Positions 26,052-34,994 of a stretch of 64,000 nt of DNA are shown piece after piece. Under the pieces are notes generated by a model, which ran no database searches, was not told the origin of the DNA, and was given only the letters and a program-made list of their open reading frames with translations. The stretch comes from G963667425 sp963667425 [NCBI: bacterium] (lineage in GTDB: Bacteria; UBP6; UBA1177). The position numbers were made by a program, and so were the translations under genes. The stretch's first letter is position 1. The number at the start of each line of letters is the position of its first letter. The stretch spans positions 558,001 through 622,000 of the forward strand of contig OY763407.1 in the NCBI GenBank assembly GCA_963667425.1, read 5' to 3'.

Positions 26052-26372
26052 ATGTCTGCATCTCTTGCTGAGAATATTTTTAAGAATATTCCTTTAAATT
26101 CTAAAGATGAAATTATTGATATTTTAGCTGAAAGTGGCACTGTAAGAATTGAAAAGATTGTCTCTACAGGTCAGGTTTCGCCTTCCGGCTTTTTTTATGA
26201 TCAGGATGAGAACGAATTTGTGATTCTTTTAAAGGGCAGGGCAGTTCTTTCTTATGAGGATGGTAAAAAGATTGAGTTTAGTGAAGGTGATTTTGTTGAT
26301 ATTCCTGCTCATTTAAGGCATAGGGTGGACTTTACTTCAAATCCTGCTGTCTGGCTTGCTGTTTTTTATTAG
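26052..26372 (+). CDS. Cupin-domain protein paired with the DUF89 phosphatase
   Basis: This 106-residue single cupin has ENEFVILLKGRAVLSYEDG for motif 1 and GDFVDIPAHLRHRVDF for motif 2, with two His in the latter. GGAG lies nine bases before the ATG. The 11-bp gap to the DUF89 gene suggests coupled expression. Its ligand is unknown; a phosphorylated sugar or pantetheine-related molecule handled by the partner is a guess. Confidence 0.82.
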   Translation: MSASLAENIFKNIPLNSKDEIIDILAESGTVRIEKIVSTGQVSPSGFFYDQDENEFVILLKGRAVLSYEDGKKIEFSEGDFVDIPAHLRHRVDFTSNPAVWLAVFY

Positions 26373-26519
26373 ATATTATTTTTGTTTCTTTTTGCTATAG
26401 CCCACTAAAATCTGTTTTTTGCCTATTTTGCTGTACTTGCTTTAATAGAAAATATCACAGACATAATATTATAAAATTTACTTTTAAATAGACAAAAAAT
26501 AAATATGTCTATAAATTGC

Positions 26520-26547
26520 TTGACAAAATTGGATTGCAATTTAATAT
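26520..26547 (+). promoter_or_regulatory. Promoter with inverted repeat, DUF2087 operon
   Basis: TTGACA (26520-26525) and TAATAT (26542-26547) are 16 bases apart. Nearly the whole spacer is an inverted repeat AAATTG-GATTG-CAATTT (26526-26542), a natural spot for autoregulation by the HTH protein encoded next. Confidence 0.65.
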
Positions 26548-26586
26548 TGTGTCTGGTTTTTTAGTAGATGATTTGTGGTGATGACT

Positions 26587-27366
26587 ATGAAAAGTGTAAA
26601 AGAGAGTTTTTGGAATGCGTCTCTTGATGAAATTAAGAAAGGGTATAAAAAAGAGAATGAAGATTTAATTTTTTCATGCCTTTTTTGTGGTAAGAAATTT
26701 GAGAAGGGAATTATATACCCTGAAAATGATACTTATTACGAAGCTGAAAGGGCTATGATTCATCATATAGAAAAGCATCATGGTTCTGTTCTTTCATCTC
26801 TGATTGATATGGATAAAAAGTATACCGGATTGACAGAGCTTCAAAAAACGCTTATTGAGATGTTCAGTGAAGGTATGAATGATATTTCAATAGTTAAGGA
26901 GCTTGATGGAAATAGTTCATCTACAATAAGAAATCACCGTTTTGCTTTAAGGGAAAGGGAAAAACAGGCTAAAATTTTTCTTGCAATTATGGAACTTATG
27001 AATGAAGCAAGAAATAATCCTTCAAAGCATGTTGAGGTTTCTGAAAATTTTAAGATGGTTGATGATCGTTTTAAGATAACTGAAGCTGAAAGAGAAAAAT
27101 ATCTTAAAAATGCTTTTAAAGATGGTCTGGATAAGCCGCTTACAGTTTTTCCTGCAAGAGAAAAGAGGAAAATTGTGGTTTTAATGGAAATAATAAAAAG
27201 ATTTAAAACAGGAAAAAAATATTCTGAGACTGAGGTGAATGAGATTCTTATGAAAATGTGGCATGACCATGTGACTTTAAGGCGTTATCTTATTGAATAT
27301 GGTTTTATGGAACGTACTTCAGATGGAAGCAGATATTGGGTTAAGGAAGATACGGAGAATTTATAA
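26587..27366 (+). CDS. DNA-binding regulator: zinc finger, LuxR-like HTH and DUF2087
   Basis: Three segments are visible in about 259 residues. CLFCG with HHIEKHH (31-65) is a C2H2-like zinc site. LTELQKTLIEMFSEGMNDISIVKEL with SSSTIRNHRFALRER (81-124) looks like a LuxR-type helix-turn-helix. The C-terminal DUF2087 domain (about 186-252) has AREKRKIVVLMEIIKRF, EVNEIL and LRRYLIEYGFMER..SRYW. The start at 26587 has GGTGA five bases before it; ATGs or GTGs up to 12 bases earlier are possible. It shares TAATG with the next gene. Similar regulator-nuclease gene pairs are known in Firmicutes (recalled, not searched). Confidence 0.82.
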   Translation: MKSVKESFWNASLDEIKKGYKKENEDLIFSCLFCGKKFEKGIIYPENDTYYEAERAMIHHIEKHHGSVLSSLIDMDKKYTGLTELQKTLIEMFSEGMNDISIVKELDGNSSSTIRNHRFALREREKQAKIFLAIMELMNEARNNPSKHVEVSENFKMVDDRFKITEAEREKYLKNAFKDGLDKPLTVFPAREKRKIVVLMEIIKRFKTGKKYSETEVNEILMKMWHDHVTLRRYLIEYGFMERTSDGSRYWVKEDTENL

Positions 27367-27728
27367 TGGAAAAAAAAGATTTAAAAAGAGAATATAAAGA
27401 GCAGAAACAGCAGGCTGGAGTTTATAAGGTTACAAATAGGGTGAACGGAAAAATATTTGTAAAGAAATCACCTAATATTCCTGCGGCTTTTAACAGTATA
27501 AAGTTTCAGTTAAAACTTGGTTCAGGATTTTTTGACAGTTCTTTTAATGAGGATTGGAAAAAATATGGTGAAGATAATTTTGAATTTACTGTGCTTGAGG
27601 AGCTTAAAGAGCCTGAAGATGGTTTTTTTGATAAAAAGGACGCTTTAAAAAAGCTTGAAGAAAAATGGATTGAAGATTTACAGCCTTTTGGTGAAAATGG
27701 GTATAACAGAAAGAAGAAAAATGTTTAA
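27366..27728 (+). CDS. GIY-YIG-like nuclease-fold protein
   Basis: The 120-residue protein fits a GIY-YIG domain in length and order: GVYKVTNRVNGKIFV at the start, then FNSIKFQLKLGS, KYGEDNFEFTVLEELK, and a C-terminal helix with Glu (LEEKWIEDLQPFGENGYN). The YIG triplet reads IFV and no Arg follows in the usual place, so catalysis may be lost or altered. It starts in the stop codon of the DUF2087 gene, implying they are made in fixed ratio. It could be a nuclease, a binding protein, or an antitoxin-like partner. Confidence 0.72.
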   Translation: MEKKDLKREYKEQKQQAGVYKVTNRVNGKIFVKKSPNIPAAFNSIKFQLKLGSGFFDSSFNEDWKKYGEDNFEFTVLEELKEPEDGFFDKKDALKKLEEKWIEDLQPFGENGYNRKKKNV

Positions 27729-27735
27729 TTATGGT

Positions 27736-28914
27736 TTACTTTCCGTTTTCTGAATAAAAATATATTGCAAATGATGCCAGCCAGTGGGCTCCGCCGTAGC
27801 CGCTGTCAAACATGTCATTGTATCCGGCATAACAGTGATTTTCTTTTATTGTATCAAGAATTTTATATTCTTCACTTGTTGGTGAAAAAGCTCTTTTTAT
27901 TTCAGCGGCACTCCATGCTCTTTGAAAATCAAGTCCTATGAGGTGTCCGATTCTCGCATCTTTTTTATCTTTAACTTCAGTTGGAACTATATATGAATTT
28001 AAAGATGGAAGAAAATTCTTAAACCAGCTTTTAAAAACAGATTCATTTAAAACTCTTTTCATAAGTGCTGCTTCTGCAAGGCATGGTGATACAAAATCTT
28101 CTCCTGAAGGTTCATAGTTTGCCGGACATGAAGTGTCTTTCTGATAGAATTTTTTTGCTGAATAGATAATTTTATTTTTAAGTTCGTCGTTACCTGATAT
28201 TTCTGCATAATCATAAATATGAATGAGCGAAAAAGCTGTGTTTCCATGCATCCCTTCTCTCATTGGTTCTGAAAGGTTGCTCAGGTAGGCTATGGTTCTT
28301 TCTGTAATTATGTCGGCAAGTGGTTTCAATGCAGCAGCAAATTCTTTTGCTTCAGGCTCATTCCATGTTAAAAGTTCTCTCTGAAGTCTTAAAAGCCATC
28401 CCCAGCCATAAGGCCTTTCAAATGAGTAATTTGTTTTTTCATTGAAATATGAGATTTCACCTTCAATTTTTTCTTTATTTAGATGTTTTCTTAAGATTTC
28501 CATAATTGCAGGTTTGTCAGGCAGGTTTGGAAAAAGTTTTAGTGCTTTTACCATTGCCCAGTGTCCATGAACTGCGCTGTGCCAGTCAAAGCATCCGAAA
28601 AATGATGGTGTCATTTCCTGCGGGGTTCTTGGCGATTTATCTTTTGTTAATATATCACCTGGTTTATTTGGAAATTCCTGTTCAGTACATTTTAAAGATA
28701 GAGCTACAAATGATGATGCAATTTTTTCATCAAGAGTAGGGCAGGCACCTATTTTTGTAAGAACAACAGGGGTTTTTTCTTTTTCCGTTTCTTCAATATC
28801 CATTCCGGGAGAAACAGTTTCTTTGCTGGTTTCCACCATTGTTGTGGTGTAATATTTGTTTACAAGGATAATTAATGTAATAAGGAGCATTGAAAGTATA
28901 AAATATCTTCTCAT
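27736..28914 (-). CDS. DUF2891 protein, membrane-anchored
   Basis: The 392-residue protein has an N-terminal membrane segment (about 4-20) and then a DUF2891 helical region. Marks are CFDWHSAVHGHW near 108-119, PYGWGWLLRL near 168-177, EGMHGNTAF near 215-223 and DSGYGGAHWLASF at the end. The fold resembles alpha/alpha-barrel sugar-acting proteins. It is 5 bases after the CBM9 lipoprotein gene, so it probably works with a carbohydrate-binding partner. Enzymatic activity is unproven. Confidence 0.85.
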   Translation of the reverse strand: MRRYFILSMLLITLIILVNKYYTTTMVETSKETVSPGMDIEETEKEKTPVVLTKIGACPTLDEKIASSFVALSLKCTEQEFPNKPGDILTKDKSPRTPQEMTPSFFGCFDWHSAVHGHWAMVKALKLFPNLPDKPAIMEILRKHLNKEKIEGEISYFNEKTNYSFERPYGWGWLLRLQRELLTWNEPEAKEFAAALKPLADIITERTIAYLSNLSEPMREGMHGNTAFSLIHIYDYAEISGNDELKNKIIYSAKKFYQKDTSCPANYEPSGEDFVSPCLAEAALMKRVLNESVFKSWFKNFLPSLNSYIVPTEVKDKKDARIGHLIGLDFQRAWSAAEIKRAFSPTSEEYKILDTIKENHCYAGYNDMFDSGYGGAHWLASFAIYFYSENGK

Positions 28915-28919
28915 GATTT

Positions 28920-30107
28920 TTACTTTATATATTCATAGATAAATTTCATATCGCCCATAAATTTCAGATAATGGAAATCACCTTTCATGGGTGGAATCCA
29001 TCCTGTATATTCACCTTTTCCATCAGAACTTTTATCAATTCTGTAAAAGTAGACTTTCCATATATCACCGTCTTTTGGCGGGTTGTTGGCTGCATCTTTT
29101 ATTGAGTCAAAAGGAATTGCCATTTCAGCTGTCCAGCCTTTGTCTGTATCTGAAGATTTGTTTAAAGTTCCATCAAGGCTTACGGCAAATTTCATGTTGC
29201 TTTCCCATTTTGTATTTCCGCCGCGTCTTGGTCCGCCTTTAAATGATTTATCAAATTTAAGGTTGGCAGGTGAAACCTGAAGTTCATAGTATCCGTTTTT
29301 GTTGTTGCCGTCTGCATCTATGAAAATTTCTGCAACATCTGCTTCATAGAGTTTATCATCGTTATTTTTGTACGGTGAATAGAGATCTTTATCTTCGCAC
29401 TCAAAGCCGACATAAAGATATTTATCATCCATTGCAACTTTAAGAACAGTTTGACTGTCAGCAATTTTTCTGCCGCTTGTTCTCCAGAATTTTCCTCCAG
29501 TCTGAGCGTTTGCCCAGAAAGATTCATCAAGTTTACCGTCAATTTTTATCTCTTTTCTTGATTCAGGTGCAATAACATAAACATCGATAGTTTTTTTAAC
29601 TATTTTTGCAGCATCTGTTTTAATTGGAGGACATGTGATTCTGTTTTTGCCATCATTAAATTTACTTTCAGGAATGAGCCTGTCGTTTCCTTTATAAAGT
29701 CCTGCTTTTATGTATAGTTCATCACTGCTGAACCATAAAGGAAGTTCTTTGACTGTTGTTTCAATTCTTACAAATTCATCACCTTTATATTCAAAAAGCT
29801 TTTCAGCAATAGGCTGATCTGCAACAAACATTTCATCTTCTTCCTTGTTTTCAATATGAAAGAAAAGAGCGTGCCCGGCAGGAACTTTTTCATTGAATTT
29901 CCAATATGAAACAATTTTAAAAGGCTCTCCATGTCTTGGTTTTATCGGATCAGTTGTTATGGCTGCAAGTTCCTGTTTGCCGTTATTTAGCTTGGCTCCA
30001 ACTGTTGTCACAAGTGAGGGGAGTTTTTCCTTAACTTCCGATGGTTTTGAACATGAAACCATTGTTAATATTGCTAAAAAGGAAAAGATGTAAAAAAGCT
30101 TTTTCAT
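28920..30107 (-). CDS. Lipoprotein with C-terminal CBM9-like sugar-binding domain
   Basis: The 395-residue lipoprotein has a lipobox MVSC at about residues 16-19. The last ~200 residues match carbohydrate-binding family 9: EIKIDGKLDESFWANAQ, YLYVGFECEDKDLYSP, ADVAEIFIDADGNNKNGYYELQVSP and a final GWTAEMAIPF. The first ~170 residues are beta-rich and unassigned. The start at 30107 follows GAGGT by 6 bases; the longer reading is unlikely. It forms a two-gene unit with DUF2891 and may sense or dock to a polysaccharide. Confidence 0.85.
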   Translation of the reverse strand: MKKLFYIFSFLAILTMVSCSKPSEVKEKLPSLVTTVGAKLNNGKQELAAITTDPIKPRHGEPFKIVSYWKFNEKVPAGHALFFHIENKEEDEMFVADQPIAEKLFEYKGDEFVRIETTVKELPLWFSSDELYIKAGLYKGNDRLIPESKFNDGKNRITCPPIKTDAAKIVKKTIDVYVIAPESRKEIKIDGKLDESFWANAQTGGKFWRTSGRKIADSQTVLKVAMDDKYLYVGFECEDKDLYSPYKNNDDKLYEADVAEIFIDADGNNKNGYYELQVSPANLKFDKSFKGGPRRGGNTKWESNMKFAVSLDGTLNKSSDTDKGWTAEMAIPFDSIKDAANNPPKDGDIWKVYFYRIDKSSDGKGEYTGWIPPMKGDFHYLKFMGDMKFIYEYIK

Positions 30108-30137
30108 ATGAACCTCATTTAATGATAAAACTAAAAG

Positions 30138-30166
30138 AGAATACACTAAAGATGGTTTTATGTCAA
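30138..30166 (-). promoter_or_regulatory. Promoter of the CBM9-DUF2891 operon
   Basis: TTGACA (30161-30166) and TATTCT (30138-30143) are 17 bases apart on the minus strand, about 31 bases before the ATG. Confidence 0.65.
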
Positions 30167-30287
30167 AAAGGGAATGGATGTTTTAAAACTGTCTTTCCTT
30201 AGCTTAAAAATTCATATTGCTTACTTGCTAAAATAATAAAAATATTTATCATAATGAGGTTTATTATGTTTTTTAAAGGTGTTTGAA

Positions 30288-31574
30288 ATGCTTGATATTA
30301 AGCTTGTTGAAGATAACAGAGAGGTTGTTGAGAAATCTCTTAAAATGAGAAACTTCAAAGATATGGCTGTCCTTGATAAAATTGCTGATCTTAATCTTAA
30401 AAGAAAGACACTTATAACTGAGATGGAGTCTAAGAAGGCTCTTCAAAATAAAATGTCCAAAGAGATGCCGCTTGTGATGAAGAGTGGTTCTGATGAGGAA
30501 AAAAAGGCTATAAGAGAAAAGCTTAAAAATCTTTCTGATGAGATTAAGGAATATGCTCCTGAGGTTAAGGATGTTGAGGCTGAAATAACTGATGTTATTC
30601 TTTCTATTCCAAATATTCTGGCTGCTGATACTCCTGAAGGTAAGGATGATAATGATAATCAGGTTGTCCGTATGTTTGGCGAGAAGCCTGAGTTTACTTT
30701 TACTCCGAAGGAACATTTTGATGTTGCCGGAGATTATCTTGATTTTGAACGTGCTGTAAAGATAAGTGCAAGCCGTTTTGTCGTTTACAGAGGTCTTATG
30801 GCAAGGCTTGAAAGAGCTATTTATAATTTTATGCTTGATCTTCATACTGAAAAACATGGTTATGCGGAGATGAATGTTCCTGTTCTTGTAAATCGTGCTT
30901 CTATGACTGGTACTGGTCAGCTTCCTAAATTTGAAGAGGATGCTTTCAGATGTGATGCAGATGATCTTTTTCTTATTCCGACTGCTGAGGTTCCTTTAAC
31001 TAATCTTCTTAGAGATGAGATTGTAGATGCTTCTATTCTTCCGATGTGTATAACTGCCGGAACTCAGTGTTTCAGAAGAGAGGCTGGAAGTTATGGAAAA
31101 GATACGAGAGGAATTATAAGACAGCATCAGTTTGAAAAGGTTGAGCTTGTTAAATTTACAAAGCCTGAAGAGTCTGACGCTGAGCTTGAAAAGCTTTTAA
31201 ACGATGCTGAGGATGTGCTTAAACATCTTGGTCTTCACTATAGAGTTGTAAGGCTTTGCAGTGGTGATGTTGGTTTTTCTTCTTCCAAAACTTATGATAT
31301 TGAAGTTTGGCTTCCTGGTCAGAATGCTTATCGTGAAATTTCTTCATGCAGTTCCTTTACTGATTTTCAGGCTAGAAGAGCAAATATCCGTTTTAGAAGA
31401 GAAAATGGTGCAAAACCTGAATTTGTTCATACTCTTAATGGTTCAGGTCTTGCTGTTGGAAGAACTCTTGTTGCTGTTTTGGAAAATTATCAGCAGGAAG
31501 ATGGTTCTGTTATTATTCCTGAAGTTTTAAGAAAGTACATGAATGGTCTTTCTGTTCTTTCTCCTATAAAATAA
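30288..31574 (+). CDS. serS: Seryl-tRNA synthetase
   Basis: The 428-residue class II synthetase charges tRNA-Ser. The N-terminal coiled-coil arm that grips the tRNA covers about 5-110. Motif 2 is [18 protein letters not shown], and motif 3 is [18 protein letters not shown]. The TSxE-like serine pocket is [10 protein letters not shown]. The ATG at 30288 follows AAGGTG by about 7 bases; the GTG at 30279 is too close to that site. The gene stands alone. Its codons end in T or G more than the nearby A-ending genes do, but no transfer is implied. Confidence 0.97.
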   Translation: MLDIKLVEDNREVVEKSLKMRNFKDMAVLDKIADLNLKRKTLITEMESKKALQNKMSKEMPLVMKSGSDEEKKAIREKLKNLSDEIKEYAPEVKDVEAEITDVILSIPNILAADTPEGKDDNDNQVVRMFGEKPEFTFTPKEHFDVAGDYLDFERAVKISASRFVVYRGLMARLERAIYNFMLDLHTEKHGYAEMNVPVLVNRASMTGTGQLPKFEEDAFRCDADDLFLIPTAEVPLTNLLRDEIVDASILPMCITAGTQCFRREAGSYGKDTRGIIRQHQFEKVELVKFTKPEESDAELEKLLNDAEDVLKHLGLHYRVVRLCSGDVGFSSSKTYDIEVWLPGQNAYREISSCSSFTDFQARRANIRFRRENGAKPEFVHTLNGSGLAVGRTLVAVLENYQQEDGSVIIPEVLRKYMNGLSVLSPIK

Positions 31575-31592
31575 GATAAAATAATCTTTTTT
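31573..31592 (+). terminator. Weak intrinsic terminator after serS
   Basis: AAGAT-AAAATA-ATCTT is a 5-bp stem followed by T residues to 31592, starting at the serS stop. The stem is short and A/T-rich, so its strength is doubtful. Confidence 0.35.
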
Positions 31593-31636
31593 AATTTTCT
31601 TAAATAAATAATGTTGAGCTAATTTTAATTCAGGAG

Positions 31637-31915
31637 TTAAAGTGCGTATTTGATTTCAGGTGTCTCTTTTAATTTCTGGTAGAGAGTTTCCATTTGAGGC
31701 TTATCTTTTACTGTTATGTTCACTGTATAACTTATATATTTTCCATTTGAGCTGTGTTTTTTACCTTTATGAGAATATTTTATTTCAAAATGGCTAAATA
31801 TTTCGTCTATAATTTTGTTGTTTCTATCTTCTCCAGTCATTGAGAACATTATTATTTTTATATCAAAATTTATTGGGAATTCGATTTCGTTGTTTCCAAA
31901 TAATTCACACTGCAT
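31637..31915 (-). CDS. DUF493/YbeD-like protein
   Basis: The 92-residue protein has the DUF493 pattern: FPINFDIKIIMFSM near the start, SSNGKYISYTVNITVKDK in the middle and LKETPEIKYAL at the end. The fold is a ferredoxin-like ACT relative. The family (E. coli YbeD) often lies near lipoate genes, but no such genes are here. It is last in the ACT-porin-Ptb operon with a 3-bp gap. Its role is unknown. Confidence 0.85.
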   Translation of the reverse strand: MQCELFGNNEIEFPINFDIKIIMFSMTGEDRNNKIIDEIFSHFEIKYSHKGKKHSSNGKYISYTVNITVKDKPQMETLYQKLKETPEIKYAL

Positions 31916-31918
31916 TTA

Positions 31919-32836
31919 TTAGTTTCCTTTCATTGATACGATGATTCCAAGTGCAACGGAATTGAGTTTAGTTGCTGAGTCATCTGCTCTTGATGTTATA
32001 AGTACCGGAACTTTTGCTCCCATGATTACATGACCGTTTGCCGCATGGAGATAGTAGTTTAATATTTTTCCCATTACATTGCCTGTTTCTATGTTTGGCA
32101 TTAGAAGCATATCTGCTGAACCTGCAAGAGGTGAGTCTATTCCTTTTATTTCTGCGGCTTCTTTTGATATTACGTTGTCAATTGCAAAGGGACCATCAAC
32201 TATTCCGTCTATTTTTACTTCACCGTTTGCTATTTTTTCTTTGATGGTTACAGCATCCATTGTTGACTGTATTTTAGGCGATGGTTTTTCCACTGCTGAT
32301 ATAAGTGCTATTTTTGGTGTTTCAATTCCAAGTTTTTTTAACACTTTTGAGCCTGCCTGAGCAATCGCTATTTTTTCTTTTACTCCGGGAAGAGGTATCA
32401 TTCCTCCATCTGCTACAGCTATGAGTTTTCCTTCTTCTGATGTAGGATCTTCATAAATAAGTATATCTGTAAGTACATCCGATTCTTTGAGACCGTTTTC
32501 TTTTCTCAGGACTGCTTTAAGAAGAGTAGCTGTTGGAACTCCGCCTTTCAGGATTATATCAGCTTTTCCTTCAAACGCATAATCAACTGCGCAATGTGAT
32601 GATTTCTCATCATCTTCGCAATCTATGATTTCAAATTTTATATTCGGGAACATTTCAGAGGCTTTTTTTTCTATTATTTCTTTTTTACCAAAAAGAATAG
32701 GTGCTGCTATTTTTTCTGTAATCATCTGCTCTGCTGCTTCTATTGAAGTTCTTTTTTCGGCACCTGCAATAGCAACCTTAAGATCAAATGAATTTCCTTT
32801 TACAAAGTTAATAATTTCAGAAAAATTGCGGAACAT
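31919..32836 (-). CDS. Phosphate acetyl/butyryltransferase family protein
   Basis: The 305-residue protein belongs to the Ptb/Pta family that exchanges acyl groups between CoA and phosphate. Visible marks are LKVAIAGAEKRTSIEAAEQM near 15-35, ILKGGVPTATLLKAVLR, and GSADMLLMPNIETGNVMGK plus SRADDSATKLNS at the end. It is nearer the butyryl-transferase length than Pta. No butyrate or acetate kinase follows, so the acyl substrate is open. A strong GGAGGTTAAA site fixes the start at 32836. Confidence 0.85.
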   Translation of the reverse strand: MFRNFSEIINFVKGNSFDLKVAIAGAEKRTSIEAAEQMITEKIAAPILFGKKEIIEKKASEMFPNIKFEIIDCEDDEKSSHCAVDYAFEGKADIILKGGVPTATLLKAVLRKENGLKESDVLTDILIYEDPTSEEGKLIAVADGGMIPLPGVKEKIAIAQAGSKVLKKLGIETPKIALISAVEKPSPKIQSTMDAVTIKEKIANGEVKIDGIVDGPFAIDNVISKEAAEIKGIDSPLAGSADMLLMPNIETGNVMGKILNYYLHAANGHVIMGAKVPVLITSRADDSATKLNSVALGIIVSMKGN

Positions 32837-32875
32837 TTTAACCTCCGGTTTTATAGATGGCATGTAAATAATGAA

Positions 32876-34345
32876 TTAAAATACAAATCCGAGATATGTG
32901 TGTATTACGAAAGAAAGATTGTCGTTAGGCATTCCATCAAGTGGAAATGCAAGCTGGTAATCAAAACCTGCTCTAAGTCCGTTATCATTTTTATATGTAA
33001 GTTCAATGTATGGTTCAAGTGCTACATTTGCACCGTTTCCGCTTGGTGATATAGATGATTTGAATGTTGTTGAGTATGTTGTACCACCACCAAGACTTAA
33101 TGTTGATGTAAGAAAATAGTTAACACCGAGCGTTGTATATAATCCGCCGCCAAATCTGCCGTAAACTTCATCCCAGATAACAGATCTTATGCCGTATCCT
33201 TTATTGAAGTAGAAAGTGTCCATATTTGTATCTGATTCGTCAATTGGTAATGTCGGTGCATAGTTTGAGGCATATGATGATTTTTTATCAAATGATGCAA
33301 AACCTGCATTTAGATAGATATCAAACTTATTTGGAATAATTGAAAATCCTGATTCAAGTGCAAGTGCATATATTTTAGTTTCAAGATCTTCTTTTTCCTC
33401 ATCGATTATTCTGGCTACACCGGTTTTACCTGACATGTATGCACCTTCAGCGTTTATATAAAAATATTTATACTGATATTTTACCCATGCATCGGCTGTA
33501 AATAATCCTGATGTATTTCTTCTTACAAGACCTGAATTTTCAACATCTGTGGCATATGAAAGATATGGGAATATTTTGTTTCTGTAGTTGTCTCCAGGAT
33601 TTCCTACTATATAGCTCAATAGAGCTCCAAACTGAAGCGTATGCTGCTCTCTTAAAAGTTTTTCTTTAAGTACTTCAGGGTCGTTTTCTTCTTTCATAAA
33701 CATAATGGAGAACTGATATCCATTGTCACCAGGATCTCCATCTATATAATCTTTTCCATTTGTTATTACGGGACCAGAAGCAGTTATGTCTATTGCAGGG
33801 ATAATTTTATATTGACCATATGGAACCATCATTTCAATTCGGCTTACGTAATCTCCGTAAATAGGATTTTTTATAGAATTTCCGTCGTTGTAGAGTATAC
33901 CGAGTCCCCAATTGAAAGGCATAATTCCGGCTCTAAGAGTTCCTATCGGCAGTTTTACTGATGCCCATACTGCATCGACACTTACTTTGTTGTTGTTAAG
34001 CTCTTCATATTCTCCTGTTGAAGCATTAAGATATGAACCGTTTGCCCCTACAACATTATCTCCAAGAAGTGTAAGTTTTGAGTGTATTTCCATTGTTTCG
34101 GCAATGTTTATAACAGGTTCGAGATGGAGTTTAAGTTTTGTCCATGATAAAAACTTTTCATCTGTAAGGTCTGAAATAAACGGATTGTCGCCGTCAAGTA
34201 TGAGGTTTTGCGACATTTTATTGTTAATTGCCATATATCCGTAAAGCTCAAAGAATTTAAAAGTTGATCCATTGTTAACTTTGATTGATTCCGCATTTAA
34301 AGTTATAGCAAACAGAATTGATGCTATAATCAATAGTTTTTTCAT
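32876..34345 (-). CDS. Outer-membrane beta-barrel protein (resembles TIGR04551)
   Basis: The 489-residue protein has a signal peptide of about 18 residues, no predicted membrane helices, repeated aromatic-flanked beta strands, and a final Phe as expected for BAM-folded barrels. The early region SWTKLKLHLEPVINIAETMEIHSKL and GIMPFNWGLGILYNDGN recalls TIGR04551, described from Myxococcota. It probably forms an outer-membrane pore or lipid barrel; the cargo is unknown. It lies between the ACT gene and the Ptb-like gene. Confidence 0.75.
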   Translation of the reverse strand: MKKLLIIASILFAITLNAESIKVNNGSTFKFFELYGYMAINNKMSQNLILDGDNPFISDLTDEKFLSWTKLKLHLEPVINIAETMEIHSKLTLLGDNVVGANGSYLNASTGEYEELNNNKVSVDAVWASVKLPIGTLRAGIMPFNWGLGILYNDGNSIKNPIYGDYVSRIEMMVPYGQYKIIPAIDITASGPVITNGKDYIDGDPGDNGYQFSIMFMKEENDPEVLKEKLLREQHTLQFGALLSYIVGNPGDNYRNKIFPYLSYATDVENSGLVRRNTSGLFTADAWVKYQYKYFYINAEGAYMSGKTGVARIIDEEKEDLETKIYALALESGFSIIPNKFDIYLNAGFASFDKKSSYASNYAPTLPIDESDTNMDTFYFNKGYGIRSVIWDEVYGRFGGGLYTTLGVNYFLTSTLSLGGGTTYSTTFKSSISPSGNGANVALEPYIELTYKNDNGLRAGFDYQLAFPLDGMPNDNLSFVIHTYLGFVF

Positions 34346-34365
34346 TGTTCCTCCTGCAAGGAATT

Positions 34366-34791
34366 TTAGTCTGTCAGTGTTTCTATGCTTACCATATTGA
34401 TGCCGTGTTCAGTAAAGAGCTCTTCAGTTTCTTCCATATTCCATGTCTTTACAACGGTATATGCTTTTTTGCCAGTAGAAGATATTGTGTAGATGTAATC
34501 TATATTTATATCTTCCTTACTTAATATTGCAGCTATATTCGAAAGTTGTCCTGGTTTGTTATCTGTTTCTACTACAAGTACTTTTACTGTATTAGCTGTT
34601 ATTCCAAGTTTTTTGAACAGATTTTTAGCTTCCTGAAGTTTGTCTACAATCAGTCTTAATTCGCCGAAGCTGCCGGTTTCGTTAATTGTAAGTCCTAAGA
34701 TGTTGATGCTTGATTTGCTCATCTTGCTCAGTATTTTGTTGAGTACGCCAGGTTCGTTGTTTAAAAGGATTGTAAACTGTTCAGTCTTCAT
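34366..34791 (-). CDS. Tandem ACT-domain protein
   Basis: The 141 residues are two ACT domains (about 3-65 and 72-138) with EPGVLNKILSKMSKSSINI and KPGQLSNIAAILSKEDINI as the dimer/ligand loops. There is no enzyme domain, so it is a stand-alone amino-acid-sensing or regulatory subunit. The start at 34791 follows GGGAG by about 10 bases. It heads an operon with the barrel protein, Ptb-like enzyme and DUF493, a mixture that does not reveal the ligand. Confidence 0.85.
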   Translation of the reverse strand: MKTEQFTILLNNEPGVLNKILSKMSKSSINILGLTINETGSFGELRLIVDKLQEAKNLFKKLGITANTVKVLVVETDNKPGQLSNIAAILSKEDINIDYIYTISSTGKKAYTVVKTWNMEETEELFTEHGINMVSIETLTD

Positions 34792-34825
34792 TGGCACAAA
34801 TCTCCCAAATAAAAAATAACGCTGG

Positions 34826-34854
34826 AGAATAACACCAAAGAGAGGGTTAGTCAA
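34826..34854 (-). promoter_or_regulatory. Promoter of the ACT-barrel-Ptb-DUF493 operon
   Basis: TTGACT (34849-34854) and TATTCT (34826-34831) are 17 bases apart on the minus strand. Confidence 0.6.
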
Positions 34855-34994
34855 AAAAAAATATAATAGAAAAACTGTATGATATATTGAACAGCTAAAT
34901 AGTTCTACTAATTAATGTTGTCAACATCAGACAAATATTGTTGTTTTTATATAAAATGATACAAAATAACAGCATTCATGTGTAAAGAAAATTG

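Noticed and set aside
23039-30107. Mobile island with integrase or attachment repeats
   Set aside because: No integrase, transposase, tRNA edge or direct flanking repeat was found, so only a weaker accessory-region statement is made.
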